Positions 13,406 through 24,397 of a stretch of DNA of 64,000 nt are shown in pieces. The DNA is taken from positions 485,798 to 549,797 of the forward strand of contig NMRA01000131.1 of the NCBI GenBank assembly GCA_002633005.1. Reading direction: 5' to 3'. Numbering within the stretch: position 1 is the first letter of the stretch; every line of letters starts with the position of its first letter. The notes beneath the pieces were generated by a model that was given only the letters and a program-made list of their open reading frames with translations, did no database searches and had not been told where the DNA came from. The position numbers and the translations under genes are program-made. This DNA comes from Phoronis australis (Eukaryota; Phoronida; Phoronidae).

Positions 13406-16400
13406 GTTGCCCTCCATCAACCAACGATAAAGTTCCTACGCGTATACAGAATTTTGTAATAACACCGTAACACATATCCTGTGGAATCCCTCAGGTTTCT
13501 CGACAGAGTCTCTATTGTTTGCGGATTGACAGAGCGCCAAAGGATAAAATAGTAAGCAGGGGCTACACCAGGAGGTGAATTGTGCTTCTGACAGTTGATA
13601 GCCAGAGAAATGTTGTTGTTGGATGCAACCCAGTGTTTATACAATCGAGCAATGTTAAGTTGCACCATTCCGTTGATAAATTACAGTAGTCATGTCTACC
13701 CTCACTTTCTCCTCATAGTGTGGCTTATCGTCATTAAACAAGACAGTGTTAATGTAGGTGACCTTCGCGTTGCACTGACAATCCAATACCTGTACACTCC
13801 CCTGCTGAATAATTTCCTTTGAGGTTGTCTAAAAGAGAATGATCTACAGAAACAACCCGCAAACAATAGGAGATCTGAAGGTAAACACTTGTAGGAAAAT
13901 CTGAAAAATTCTCCCGGATATGTGTGACCGCGTTACCACAGATTTCATTGTTTGAGTAATAATTGTGACTCGAAGAAGAGAAGCGCAAACAGAATACGTC
14001 ATTGATTATTTTAGTGCTAGGAATAGTGACAAAAAGTGTGAATATCAAGATGAAACAAAAATACTTAATTTTGTGACATATTTTGAAGAGAAAATTAAAA
14101 GTATATAAACACAAAACATTTTGATACCAGCTGTATTTCGACAAATGGTCAAGGTATGCGTTCCACTACCCATGAACTTCGCCAAAAAGCCAAAAAGCAG
14201 GATTACGCAACACCTCGCAAAATCTGGCAGGTGAAAGGTATAGGCGACTATGCTAGAGACATTAATAGCGCAACCTAGTGAAGTGGCGGCCGAAGTGATT
14301 TATCGGTGTATTTGAAATGTTGAATTATGTTTCCGTTCCATGAGCGAAGATATCTGGCTGCACGTCCAAAGCTAATGTTTTGTGGACTGATTTGTGTTTG
14401 GTTGGGCAATATGTTTTGCATTCGTTGTTCTTGTAGGAGAAGAATGACAGGTCACTCAATATTCCCCAATGTTCACGACAAGAAACCTGATTTTTCATAT
14501 TTCTATATAAATTCTAAAATGTTTCGAGGCATTTGTATTTCATCTAACTTCGAATTAGGAATTATTATGTCTCTGACATATTTTCATCATTCAATGGTCG
14601 ACTGACCACTACATTTTTGTAAATGCGAGGTCACGTGATTTGCATCTTAATTAATTGACCTTGAATAAAATTTTGTGAGACTATAGATACAGATTAAAAT
14701 AACGTTATAAACCCTCAAACATACCGGGGTGTACGCATATTTTTTTCTCATTGTCGAATTTTTATATTAACAAGAATAGGATGAAACGTGGAAAATATCA
14801 TGACGCGTTTTCACCTTTTTATTGACTGTGAAACGTTAACAAAACGATTACTAAAATACTAGTCACAAAACTTACCTGTGTTTCTTGTAATACTCCAACA
14901 AAGTTTGTAGTTTAGGAATAGTTTACGTTTGTTCCAATTATGTATTAGTACTGTCAGGCAAACCACCATGTAAATGTACAGCCCGGTAAGAACAGGGATA
15001 AACTGTTACAGCAACATCGCAGACCAGATTAATAATATCCCTCAGAGTACAGCACAAGACTAGTACACGAACATACAGTAAAGTGTCGGGTCAACTAATA
15101 TTATTTTTAGTCAGCAAGGGGAAGGGTTTTTACCTTGCTTTGACCTTGTCTAGGGAAATTTCTCCAAGCATATTCCACGATGCGGGGTTTCAGTTTGAAG
15201 AAGGTTTAGAAGTAAGATGAGGTTAGTTTGAAGCCGTGCGCACGAGTTACAAACAGAGAGTTTGAAGACAGAGTTGAGACTGCCGACAGGTTTAGGGTTA
15301 CGGTTAGCACAACCAATTTAATTTCACTCAAAACTGATCGAATGTCAAAAGAAACGTTGCTTGAGTTCACCTGGTGTATGCAAACGCTGGGTCGACTGCA
15401 CGAAAACAGGTTGCATAATTAGAACAGTGTAACATGTCAGTGAACTTCAAAGAATAAAAGGCTTTTCGTCTTTTGTTTGTTTTTTTATGTAAAAATAAGC
15501 GTTCTAATTAAATGTGATAAAAGAACGGACCGCACACATTTCATAACTTGTTTGAAAGTGAATTTTCACTGCGGGTAACTTGATTTATTCCAGTCTGAAA
15601 TTTGCTATCGGGTTTGATCTAATAAGCGTGCGTGGATCTTTAGATGTTTGTGTGTTTGTATTTTTGTCCACTTTTTGTGCTTTTCTTTTGAATAGTTGTT
15701 GTAGTGTCGTAGAAAGCGGGGGTAGAGCGAACGACACGTGGTCCCAATAATTTTCAGGGGCCAAATTTTAATGACGACATCGGCGTCTTAGACGAGAGTA
15801 CTAGAGAAGCACCCAGATTGAGGCAAAATGAGCACAGAAAAATATAGCGAAACTGGCATACCAGAAGAGAGATGGACTGAGATTAACGTTTTAACTGGGA
15901 AATAGACATAATTGGAATCACTTTCTAATGAACAACCAAAATTGTAAGACTGTTTTGATTCGCTGAGTGGTTGCAAAAATGATTGGTTGGTTGATTGATT
16001 GGTCGTTGTTTGGTTGATTATATCCGGTTATACACTCATATAAATAAATCGCGGTAAAGATGAAACATGATAACAACTAAATAAGACAGAAATGGTAAGA
16101 CATAAAAAAGTAAGTTGCGTGCTACCACGACAGCACTAGAAAGTGAGACACTTATTTCCGTGCTGATCCCTTACAAATAAGATACAGAGTGAAAAGGTTC
16201 GAAGGTGGACAAAAGTATACAAAGCACTGATATTAAAATGAAAATGTGCCCTGACATAAACAGAAAGATTGAACAGAATCGAAAATTTAGCAAACTTTAG
16301 TACTTTTTCAGTTGCACAAAGACAGAATACCCGAAGATGTTACTATGTCCAAGATGTCGACATCTTCATTCTAAGAGTTATGCGAATGTTTTTGAAGATC

Positions 16401-17678
16401 GTTAATTGGAAAGTATTGTTTATGAATAAGTTGATTCTTGCCATGCAGGCGACAATGTCGTGAATTTCTATGTCCTCACAGTATTGACAATCGTAAACAA
16501 AAATCTTCGATTTTTAAAGATTATTTCACAAGCGTAGCCGACTTTCAATAAAATGCACCAGACTTCACAATAACATGCATAAACTCTGATAGGGAGGGCC
16601 CTAAACACCTCGTGAAATACTCCTTCTCACCTGCTCCTGTGTTTGTTATGTATCTGGTTGTGCACCTGTCTTCTGAACTCAGCTATAACCGGCAAAAAAG
16701 ATAAAAAGCGCGTTGTATGTGCCGCTAGTTTTTATATTAGGTTACTTTGTTTGCGACGACTATTTAGTTTTTATATCCTAGGACGGTTCGTTTGTTTGTG
16801 ACTAACTTGTTTGTATATCTACATAGTTGGACAGCAATTCTAATTCGAATATGATTCTTCGTAAGAAATTGGAGTTCCAGTGAATTTTGATTCGGGGTGA
16901 AATTTTAAAAAAATGTTGATCGCTCGACTTCGGGAGATATGGGTGGCAAATGATTTGCCATCCCCATCTCCCGCGGTTACTCGATTATACATCGACGGGA
17001 GTGCAGCTGGTAAACAAGGATATGCGTCCATTTAGAGATTGGAGCCCAAAAAGAGACTAATCTGTAGGAAATCTTCCGTGAAAAAAGAGATCATTTCGTA
17101 GAGTTCTGTTCCAGAAATATCATCGTTTGAGTTTTGTAAAGCTAATCCTTTCGTTGGGATTAGGTAGCTGAATTTTTAAACTTGAAAAAGTACAAAAGCC
17201 GAGGCTATGTTCTCAAAAATGCGTGCATCCTTGGCAACTTTTCAAGATATGGATAGTATCAGGAAGAGATAGTATCAAAGAAATCTTCTGTAGATTTGTG
17301 CAGTTGGAGAAAAGAATATTTTTTATGGTTTCAAACTCCCAAAGTTAATCCTTTGGGAGGGAATTAAATCGGAAAAGCAACCTTTCGTAAGGAAACTGGA
17401 TGTGAAAAAGTCGCTTTTCCGTGCAGCACGTCTCGTATACCTCTTCTCTGGGAGGAACATTCCAGATGCGCCTATGGTGAACGCAGACGGGGTGAGAAAT
17501 TGGCGACGATAGCGGAAGAGTTTCACAAAGGCATACTATATATTAATGAAAATATTTTAAGTTACAGATTATCAGAGATGTTTTAGGTACCAAAATTACC
17601 TCTATGGAGTACAATAATCTTGTTTCAGTAGTTGTTAAGTGTCAGTGGTATTGTAAAAGTTGTAAACGTTGATGCTTA
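13406..17678. other. intergenic, nothing recognised
   Basis: Several open frames of 60 to 130 codons (for example the minus-strand one at 13749-14144) lack domain character and splice context. No tandem arrays were noticed. Confidence 0.5.
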
Positions 17679-18310
17679 TTGTTCTGTGATGCTAACTTTT
17701 TTAATGAAATTGAGAAGTGGTGGGAGGGGTGTCGACATATCTGGGCCCAACTTAATTACTGTTTTGAAGTTTCAAAGGCGGAGTCAAAATGGTCCAAAGA
17801 ACTGAACGTAAATATAGATACTTGTGGTGATATTTACTACGCCTTATACAACACAACAAGAGACACTAGACTTATGTGGTTCCAGTTTAAGCTGTTAAAT
17901 AGAATTCTAGCTACGAATTCCTTTTTAAAAGTAATTCCAAGTTACAAATGACGATTCTTGCTTGTTTTGTGGACAGTCTACAGAAACTTTGAAGCACTTA
18001 TTTTGGGACTGTGAAACAGTGGACTTTTAGACAAAGGCAAATAATGAATTTTTAAACAAAGTAAATCCTTCGACACACTCTCCTACAACGCTATTATCAT
18101 AGGGTTTTGTGACAAAAAAAAACTTTTAAGAACATTGTACTATTGAGTAAACAGTTCATTATTGTCAGAAGTTTGCTTCGAGAAGACTGCTTATGAGCGC
18201 CTTTGTCAAGTCCACCGAACAATAATATTTAAGTGAAAATATAGTGTAAAAATATTTAAAAAATAAAAAGCGTAATGGGAGAACAATAAAACAGATGGTG
18301 ATGCACTGTT
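17679..18310 (+). mobile_element. decayed 3' end of a non-LTR (LINE) retrotransposon
   Basis: The first open segment (17679-17951) contains ESKWSKELN and, further on, DTRLMWFQFKLLNRILATN, a pattern typical of the region after the reverse transcriptase in L1/Tx1-like ORF2 proteins. The frame then shifts near 17945, and the next frame gives DDSCLFCGQSTETLKHLFWD, the Cys/His motif found just downstream in those proteins. After further breaks, LLSKQFIIVRSLLREDCL (about 18140-18195) matches the usual C-terminal 'KQFI...R' block. Stops and frame breaks show a dead copy. The reverse transcriptase itself was not found upstream. The clade assignment is from memory of motifs only. Confidence 0.7.
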
Positions 18311-20431
18311 CAAGTGTGAGGGTTCTCGTGAAGTTGAAAATAAGCATACATAGGGTGGATCAACAATTATATAACAATACACACGCGTGGAATAACCCAA
18401 GAAGCTTTTCAAGCATACTGTGGTACAACTTACTCAGTTTTCTGTCAAAAACGCTCGAGTTAGATAACTAACCTTTTTAAAATGGTTTGGGATCTTAGAT
18501 TTCTTTCTCAGTTTAGAAATCTATTGCTTCAGACCAAGTTCAATAAATTTCAGGTCACGGCGTGAACGTTTCAGCTCTAAGATCGAAAGTTTGGATTACT
18601 GACTGACACGCTGGGTGAGTTGCAATCAATTTCACTTGTGACTAAGGCGGCAAGAATGCAATAATGTCGTTTTGGTGGTATTGGTTGTAAATGAACTGAC
18701 AGGAGAACAAAAGATAACAAACAATTACTTTTAATCTTCAGCAGAGTTTTCTTGGCCTTAAGGTTGACAACGAAGAAGGATCAAGCAAATATCGTCCAAT
18801 AAATTATCAGACACAAATAATATCCAAACCATTTGAATCTCTAATGCCACAGAATCCCAAAGGGAATGATTGGTCAGTAAAGTAGATTTGAAACGTAAAT
18901 AGGCGCGTAGATTTAATTCCAGGTATCCATACACTTCAAATATAGGTGCATGAGCCTGGATATACCCATATGTGTTAATTATTTCGCATATCACTGCCAA
19001 AAAAATGGTCAGGGTCCTCAGAAGGTGAACGGTTCGGCTCAGCAGATAAACAGATGCCCGCTAGGTGGAGACATGTTACTTACTCTTCAGCATATGAAAA
19101 CCATTTATGCGAAACAATAATGGAGTCTTCATGTTCCATAAACAAAGAAGTTGTGGAAAACTCTTCAAGTTCTGAAATCGAAAAGGTAGTTGCCATCTGT
19201 TTTGCGTTGATATGGAATAATTACAGTACGCCACGCATTTTATTTGTCTAAGTTCCTCAGATTTACTGTACTTTCATTGGAATCTGACGCGTAGGTTTCT
19301 CTTCCGGCATCTGCCATTCACCGACACTAGACTAGCGAGGACAGCATTCTTCAGCGAATCGCTTCGCGTATCTGTCACCGTGTTAAATTCGCTCACTACA
19401 ATCGGCAAAAAATAACTCAAAAATGTAATAAATGTGAATAAAAATTATTGCAAACTATGAAAGAATATATTGTTTTACTTATCTGATAATCTTTTTTTGT
19501 CGCAAAATTCGTTTAATAATACTTTGCACGAGTTTTCTGCAGGGACGTGACCGATTTTTCAGACCAAAATGGATGCCGGTAAAAATGAGTGCTATTTGGT
19601 TTTCAACCCAGGAGAAGACTAAACTCGCGAATTTTTACGTGAAACTTCGTGAAAGAACAAAAGGGAGTCTTGCGAACACGATTATGTAAGTAGTTTTCAC
19701 TTTCCTGCACTTAAAAGTTGAAAAAGTCGCCTGTTCCCGCGACCTTCAACTTCGAGCTGAATTTATTGGTATATAGAATAATTTGCGAATGTAATGAACT
19801 GTATTCCGCCCTAAAGGGTTCATTAGTGAACTATTTCAAACACTTGTTCTAAACGAACATTTCGTCAATTTCTGACAATCGGGCGAATTTCTGACTCACT
19901 TCGTAGTTCCGGGTACTGCCGCTAGGGGTGGTCCTGTGAATCGCGTTGAATGTTTGGTTTTTTTACTGAAGCACTTCAACTTTTGCTGATGAAAACTCAA
20001 TGTAAAAGAGAACTAAACAGTCATTTCTCGTAGTGAGAACAATGATTCTTATATTTAAGTTTTTTTTTTACTATTTTGCTTCACATTTTTGTTGGTCAAG
20101 CCACTGATAGACTTGGGTTGGCTTGCTGCCAGAGAGGTCCACACCCATCTTGCCTTGTTGGTCTTGACATTTTATTCAGAATATGTCAAGATAGAAAATG
20201 AAAATGTTTTAATTTTAGATTAAACAAATATTACAAATGTACAGTTCTACTGCAGTCCTGTGTTTCCAAGACTTTTTGGTCCACTACTTTGAAACATACA
20301 TGCTTTCGATAAACTTTTTTTCTGACCACGGGCCAGTATATATAGTTTTTAACGGAACAATTGAGGTTTGCCTAGACTGTTCATAAATCTCACCCTGATC
20401 TTTATCCTCCAGGTAAGCTTTGTTGGAATTT
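18311..20431. other. intergenic, nothing recognised
   Basis: AT-rich sequence with short unconvincing open frames only. It ends at the assembly gap. Confidence 0.5.
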
Positions 20432-20528
20432 NNNNNNNNNNNNNNNNNNNNNNNNNNNNNNNNNNNNNNNNNNNNNNNNNNNNNNNNNNNNNNNNNNNNN
20501 NNNNNNNNNNNNNNNNNNNNNNNNNNNN
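20432..20528. other. assembly gap of 97 N
   Basis: A run of N at these positions marks unresolved sequence. Any open frame reported across it is meaningless. Confidence 1.
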
Positions 20529-21826
20529 TGCCTTGAGAACTTTATTTATCTGTCCATCATAAATTCTTTTTTGTGTTCATATCACTTGAGACAATTTTAG
20601 GATTATGAATATTCCAGTTGTTGGTTTTATAGCATGAACATTCCTGGATGGCTCATGACAGGGTCTTCATTTTATTACATTGTTGTGGAAAGTTTATGTA
20701 AAAGTTTTATTTATTATATGTCTTTCAGAAGCTTGTATTAAAATGTTCTATATATCATACTTGTCATCAATACATTTTTGAAATGATGTTTGTTTATCTT
20801 TGATTTTTACTTAATGTAATTGAGTGACAAAGTTAAGCCGGTTGCAAACAGCATGATTGTTAAAAACAATATCACAAATAATATTAATAATTTGCTCAAC
20901 CAATTATCAAGTTTCAACTTTCCTGATGAAAAATCTTTAAAATGATACCTTATTTGTTTTTTTTTCCTGGAGTAATTGTTATTTTATGAAAATTCGAAAT
21001 CGCAAAATTGTACGTAGTGACTTCTCTTTGTCGGCTGTGTTGACTTTAAGGTCAATATCTTCGCACAGGAACGTCTAATCGAAATGTTTTTTTTTGGCAA
21101 ATTATTCATCATAAAAAGTTCTTTAAAATGATGTATTACATGTCTATTTACGTTTCTTAGTTTTGAAATAATAATATTTTGAACTCGCAGATTCGATTTG
21201 ACAGAATTTTTACAAAAAATTTTGACACGAAAATGACATTTTCTCCGGAACCATAAGTCCAATTTAAAAAATTTTACTATCGTTATTTTAGTCTCGAAAA
21301 GAGCTTTCTAATGATGTATGTTACATGCACATTTTCTGAAATTTTTGAAAAATGCTGTTCTCCCTAACTAGACTGACTAGAGTCTAGATTCACTGATCAG
21401 TCAATAAATCACTCACGAGGGTTCAGATGTCGCCGCGACTTGGTGTTGCACCTCACCATTGATACTATGAAAAAAGGATTAGTAAATGTACATAATTCTC
21501 ATCTTGTTGTTGTAAAGGCGGCCTGTGCCTGTGGTAATCATTGCTGTGCATCAAACTTCGAAGTGACTGTGGTGTAGATGGTAAATGTGCCAGTTCCAGA
21601 TTACTACTAGTGCCGCTAGTAATGAGCGATTACTGTGTCTCACCTTTCTCTATAAGTATAGTAACAATGCTTTCTAGGCAAATTCTATACTTTCCTCGTG
21701 ACGTTATTTATGCAACAGTGTTGCACAAATCCCCTGAACTCGATTCTCTTGAGTAGTGACGTCAAATTTGAAGGTAAGAGAATGCACGCCATGTACATGT
21801 CCAAGCTGCTGACGGAAACGGTGTTT
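20529..21826. other. intergenic, nothing recognised
   Basis: AT-rich sequence between the assembly gap and the 60-67 bp repeat. No gene, RNA or repeat array could be supported. Confidence 0.5.
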
Positions 21827-22072
21827 GTATGGATGACAATTATCCGTCTAGACCACGCGTTCTCTGAGTAATTTAAAGCGCGTGATCATATGGATGAAAA
21901 TTGTCTGCCCAACCATAAGCGTTCTGTGACTCGAGCAATATCAGGTGGGGTCAGTACGGATGAAAATCAACAGCCCCGACCATCCTCTCTAAGTCATTTA
22001 AAGCACCTGGTCGTAGGGAGAAAAATAATCCACCTGGACCATGCGTTCTCTAAGTCATTTAAAGGCCTAATA
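21827..22072. repeat. degenerate 60-67 bp tandem repeat, four copies
   Basis: Copies begin near 21827, 21887, 21954 and 22013. Each carries a 'ggatgaaaat' core, a CCxxCC/GACCA segment, 'gcgttctctgagt' and usually 'atttaaagc'. A fifth, isolated copy ('ggacgaaaattgttgctcg...gcgttctgtgactcaagcaa') lies near 22350-22405. Divergence is about 20-30% by eye, so the array is old. Confidence 0.75.
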
Positions 22073-22782
22073 TGGTGCCAAAATGAACATCTGTTACGTG
22101 ATGTGGCTTCCGAGTAATTTCGTGACCACGATGATGTCATATAAACTTCTTTAAGCTGATTGTTTGAGAATTTTTTTTAGGGCGCTCAAAGGGGCTACGA
22201 ATTATGAGCGGTGTAATTTGCGTTGCAATTAATTACTTTCTGTGGTATGTAAGAAGCAAAAGGGCAATATTTTTATGAACAATACTTGCATTTCTGGTGT
22301 CAAAAAGGTGTTTTAGCCGCTGAATTCTGTCTTTAAAGCGGGTGGTTGCGTGGACGAAAATTGTTGCTCGACTATAAGCGTTCTGTGACTCAAGCAAAAT
22401 AGCTTCGGGTCGGTAGTTGTAATCCACTGGTGGCGCAACAATACAACCACATTCAAACATGGCAACTGCGTAAGTTAATCGAGTTCGGAAATTTTGTTGG
22501 TATTTCTACTGCATATTGAAAGTTAGGAGAATTTTTGACACCACAAGATAGAAAAACACAGCCATATTTTATCTGCTAATTGAAACCGACCCACATATGT
22601 TAGTTTATATGAGGAAAAATCCAGGACTTCGGGACCCATGTTAGTCACTCATATCCTAAAGTGTACTGGCCTGGTAGAAAATCTTTTCTTCCAGTTCCAT
22701 ATCCTGCAATAAAACAGCTGAATAACCTTGTGCTTGTGGTTCCTTTTGACTGCAGTGCTCTTGGCGGTGTTGAAAAACTCAC

Positions 22783-22828
22783 CACTAGATTCTCTTAGTC
22801 CAGCCAGGAATCCAGCTGGTGTTGGCAT
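22783..22828 (-). CDS. possible first coding exon of a gene divergent from PHF10
   Basis: On the minus strand an ATG at 22828 with A at -3 begins MPTPAGFLAGLRESS and is followed by a good donor (GTGAGT, after 22783). It lies about 400 bp upstream of the first PHF10 exon candidate in divergent orientation, a common arrangement at animal housekeeping promoters. No second exon could be recognised further left, so the gene is unproven and the product unknown. Confidence 0.3.
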
Positions 22829-23227
22829 CTTATGGATCTCCACTTCTCAAAATTTAAAGAGGGTAAAAACCATGGTAGGCTGAGTTGGGTACTCATGCAC
22901 TAACATCCAAACACTATCAAAAGGGATTGTCTCTTTATATTGGGGGTTTTAGGCGGGCCATCGAAAGATTTTTTCAGTAAAATTTAGAGCTTGTTTCCTG
23001 CATTTTAGAAAATCATTTTGTTCAAATAATTCATTGCACGAATGAGCACTTGAAATCTGCTCAGTAAAAACATGATTCCTTTTAATCTAAACTGTTGCCA
23101 TTAATCTTGGCACTGTAAAGTAAAGAATTTTTCGTTCTGATTTACTATACTTACCATTATCAACTTGGTCTGCTGTTTCTTAGTCAAAATGATCTTCAAA
23201 ACAACTGACAGTTTGTTGTTTTTTCAG
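22829..23227. promoter_or_regulatory. probable PHF10 promoter region, perhaps bidirectional
   Basis: This interval lies between the divergent minus-strand ATG and the first candidate PHF10 exon. No TATA box at a fixed distance and no CpG island is visible. The call rests only on gene position. Confidence 0.35.
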
Positions 23228-23248
23228 ACTAAGCTCATAAAATGTCAG
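23228..23248 (+). other. candidate small first exon of PHF10 with an ATG
   Basis: A 21-nt segment is bounded by an acceptor (TTTTTTCAG, ending 23227) and a donor (GTAACA from 23249). It ends in ATGTCAG. Spliced to the next exon at 23478 as the sequence stands, this ATG gives a seven-codon open frame that stops at 23492-23494, ten bases before the PHF10 ATG at 23505. If one T of the TTT at 23480-23482 were absent, the same ATG would read [15 protein letters not shown] in frame with PHF10. So it is either a 5' UTR exon with a short upstream ORF, or the true start exon with a one-base assembly or allele difference. Confidence 0.4.
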
Positions 23249-23477
23249 GTAACAGAAATTTGTGAACTTTGTCTAAAGAAATAAGCCATCAGTTCTTTCC
23301 AAGCCAAAAGGTCATTTCTAAATTGAGTAAAGAACAAGAGTCTCTTGCTATTCTATTGGAAGGACTGATTTTCAATCATGAAAAACCCATCTTTGGTGCT
23401 CAGCTATGTCTGGTTCCTATAACCTCTTCGTTGGATATTGCCAGAAATTGGGAAAATAACTTTATATTCTGTTTTAG

Positions 23478-24397
23478 AGTTTGCCAGATCCTGAACAACT
23501 TAAGATGGTCGAAGAGGTTAGAGACGTTGATACAGCTCAACAATACGTTAGTGATGATGGCTCTGTTAAAGTGAATGAGATTGTTTATGGTGATCTGATG
23601 GACAACATCCAGTGTAAAAAATCTGATGCTGGGAGTTGCACTGCAGATGGAGATAATAATGATATGGGCGTTTTAGATACACAAACTGTTCATACAGAAC
23701 TTAGTACAGCTACGGTGTCTAGTCTTAGTTCTGGCGTGGAACCAATCACATGTAGTGAGAAACCTTCAATTCCTGAATGTAATGTGTCAGACACCCCAGG
23801 AATTACACCGTCCGCAGCTGATAACAGTTCAAAGAGCCAAGAATCTGATGTCGAAATGACTGAACATTTTTCAAAAGATGACCACAGTTCTATTTTGAGC
23901 TGTCATGCTGCAGATCACGAAAGTATTGGTGAGTGCACGCAGGAATCCATCCCTTCTGAAAATATGTCAAAAGAAAGTGTCATATCCGAAGTTATCAGAA
24001 CAGTGTCGGAACTCGAGCCGTGTTTGGATCCAGAGTCCAGTGAGCTCAGGGAATCAAATACTGAAATCAGTGAGTCTAGTGTAGATGAGTCAGTGAGTGA
24101 AAACGCCAGTGACGTCTTAGAAAATGCCAGTGATGTCTTGGAAACTGCCAGTGATGTCTTAGAAAATGCAAGTGATGTCTTGGAAACTGCCAGTGATGTC
24201 TTAGAAAATGCCAGTGATGTCTTAGAAAACACCAGTGATGTCATTGAAACTGGTCAGTCAGAAGTGATGAGTGTAGATTCAGCAGACCAAGGGAGCATGG
24301 CAGAAAGTGAAAGTCGAAATATTGATGAAACCACTGAGAAAGTAGTGGAAGAAAAGAACGAAGAAGATGATAAAGAGGAGGATATACCACTTGAATT
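23478..24397 (+). CDS. PHF10: PHF10 exon 2: long acidic N-terminal region with heptad repeats
   Basis: The exon follows the acceptor GTTTTAG and ends at GAATT before the donor GTATGT. It encodes about 297 residues rich in Ser, Glu, Asp and Thr, probably disordered. In vertebrate PHF10 the corresponding N-terminus is under 90 residues. Residues 200-248 are seven copies of a heptad of the form N/T-A-S-D-V-L-E (24102-24248). The reading frame is closed just upstream by a TAG at 23475-23477, so the first in-exon ATG is 23505. The joint to the next exon creates a Leu codon (TT|A) and leads into [13 protein letters not shown], the start of the SAY domain. Confidence 0.85.

Noticed and set aside
13749-14144. 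Minus-strand frame of 131 codons
   Set aside because: Cys/Phe/Ile-rich composition typical of AT-rich noncoding DNA; no family resemblance.
23269-23574. Plus-strand open frame of 101 codons (ISKLSKEQE...)
   Set aside because: It runs through an intron and into exon 2 in the wrong frame; the shared ISKLSKE stretch at 47.2 kb shows it is a dispersed repeat.
23915-24244. Minus-strand open frame with repeated SLAFSKT
   Set aside because: Antisense shadow of the PHF10 heptad repeat.
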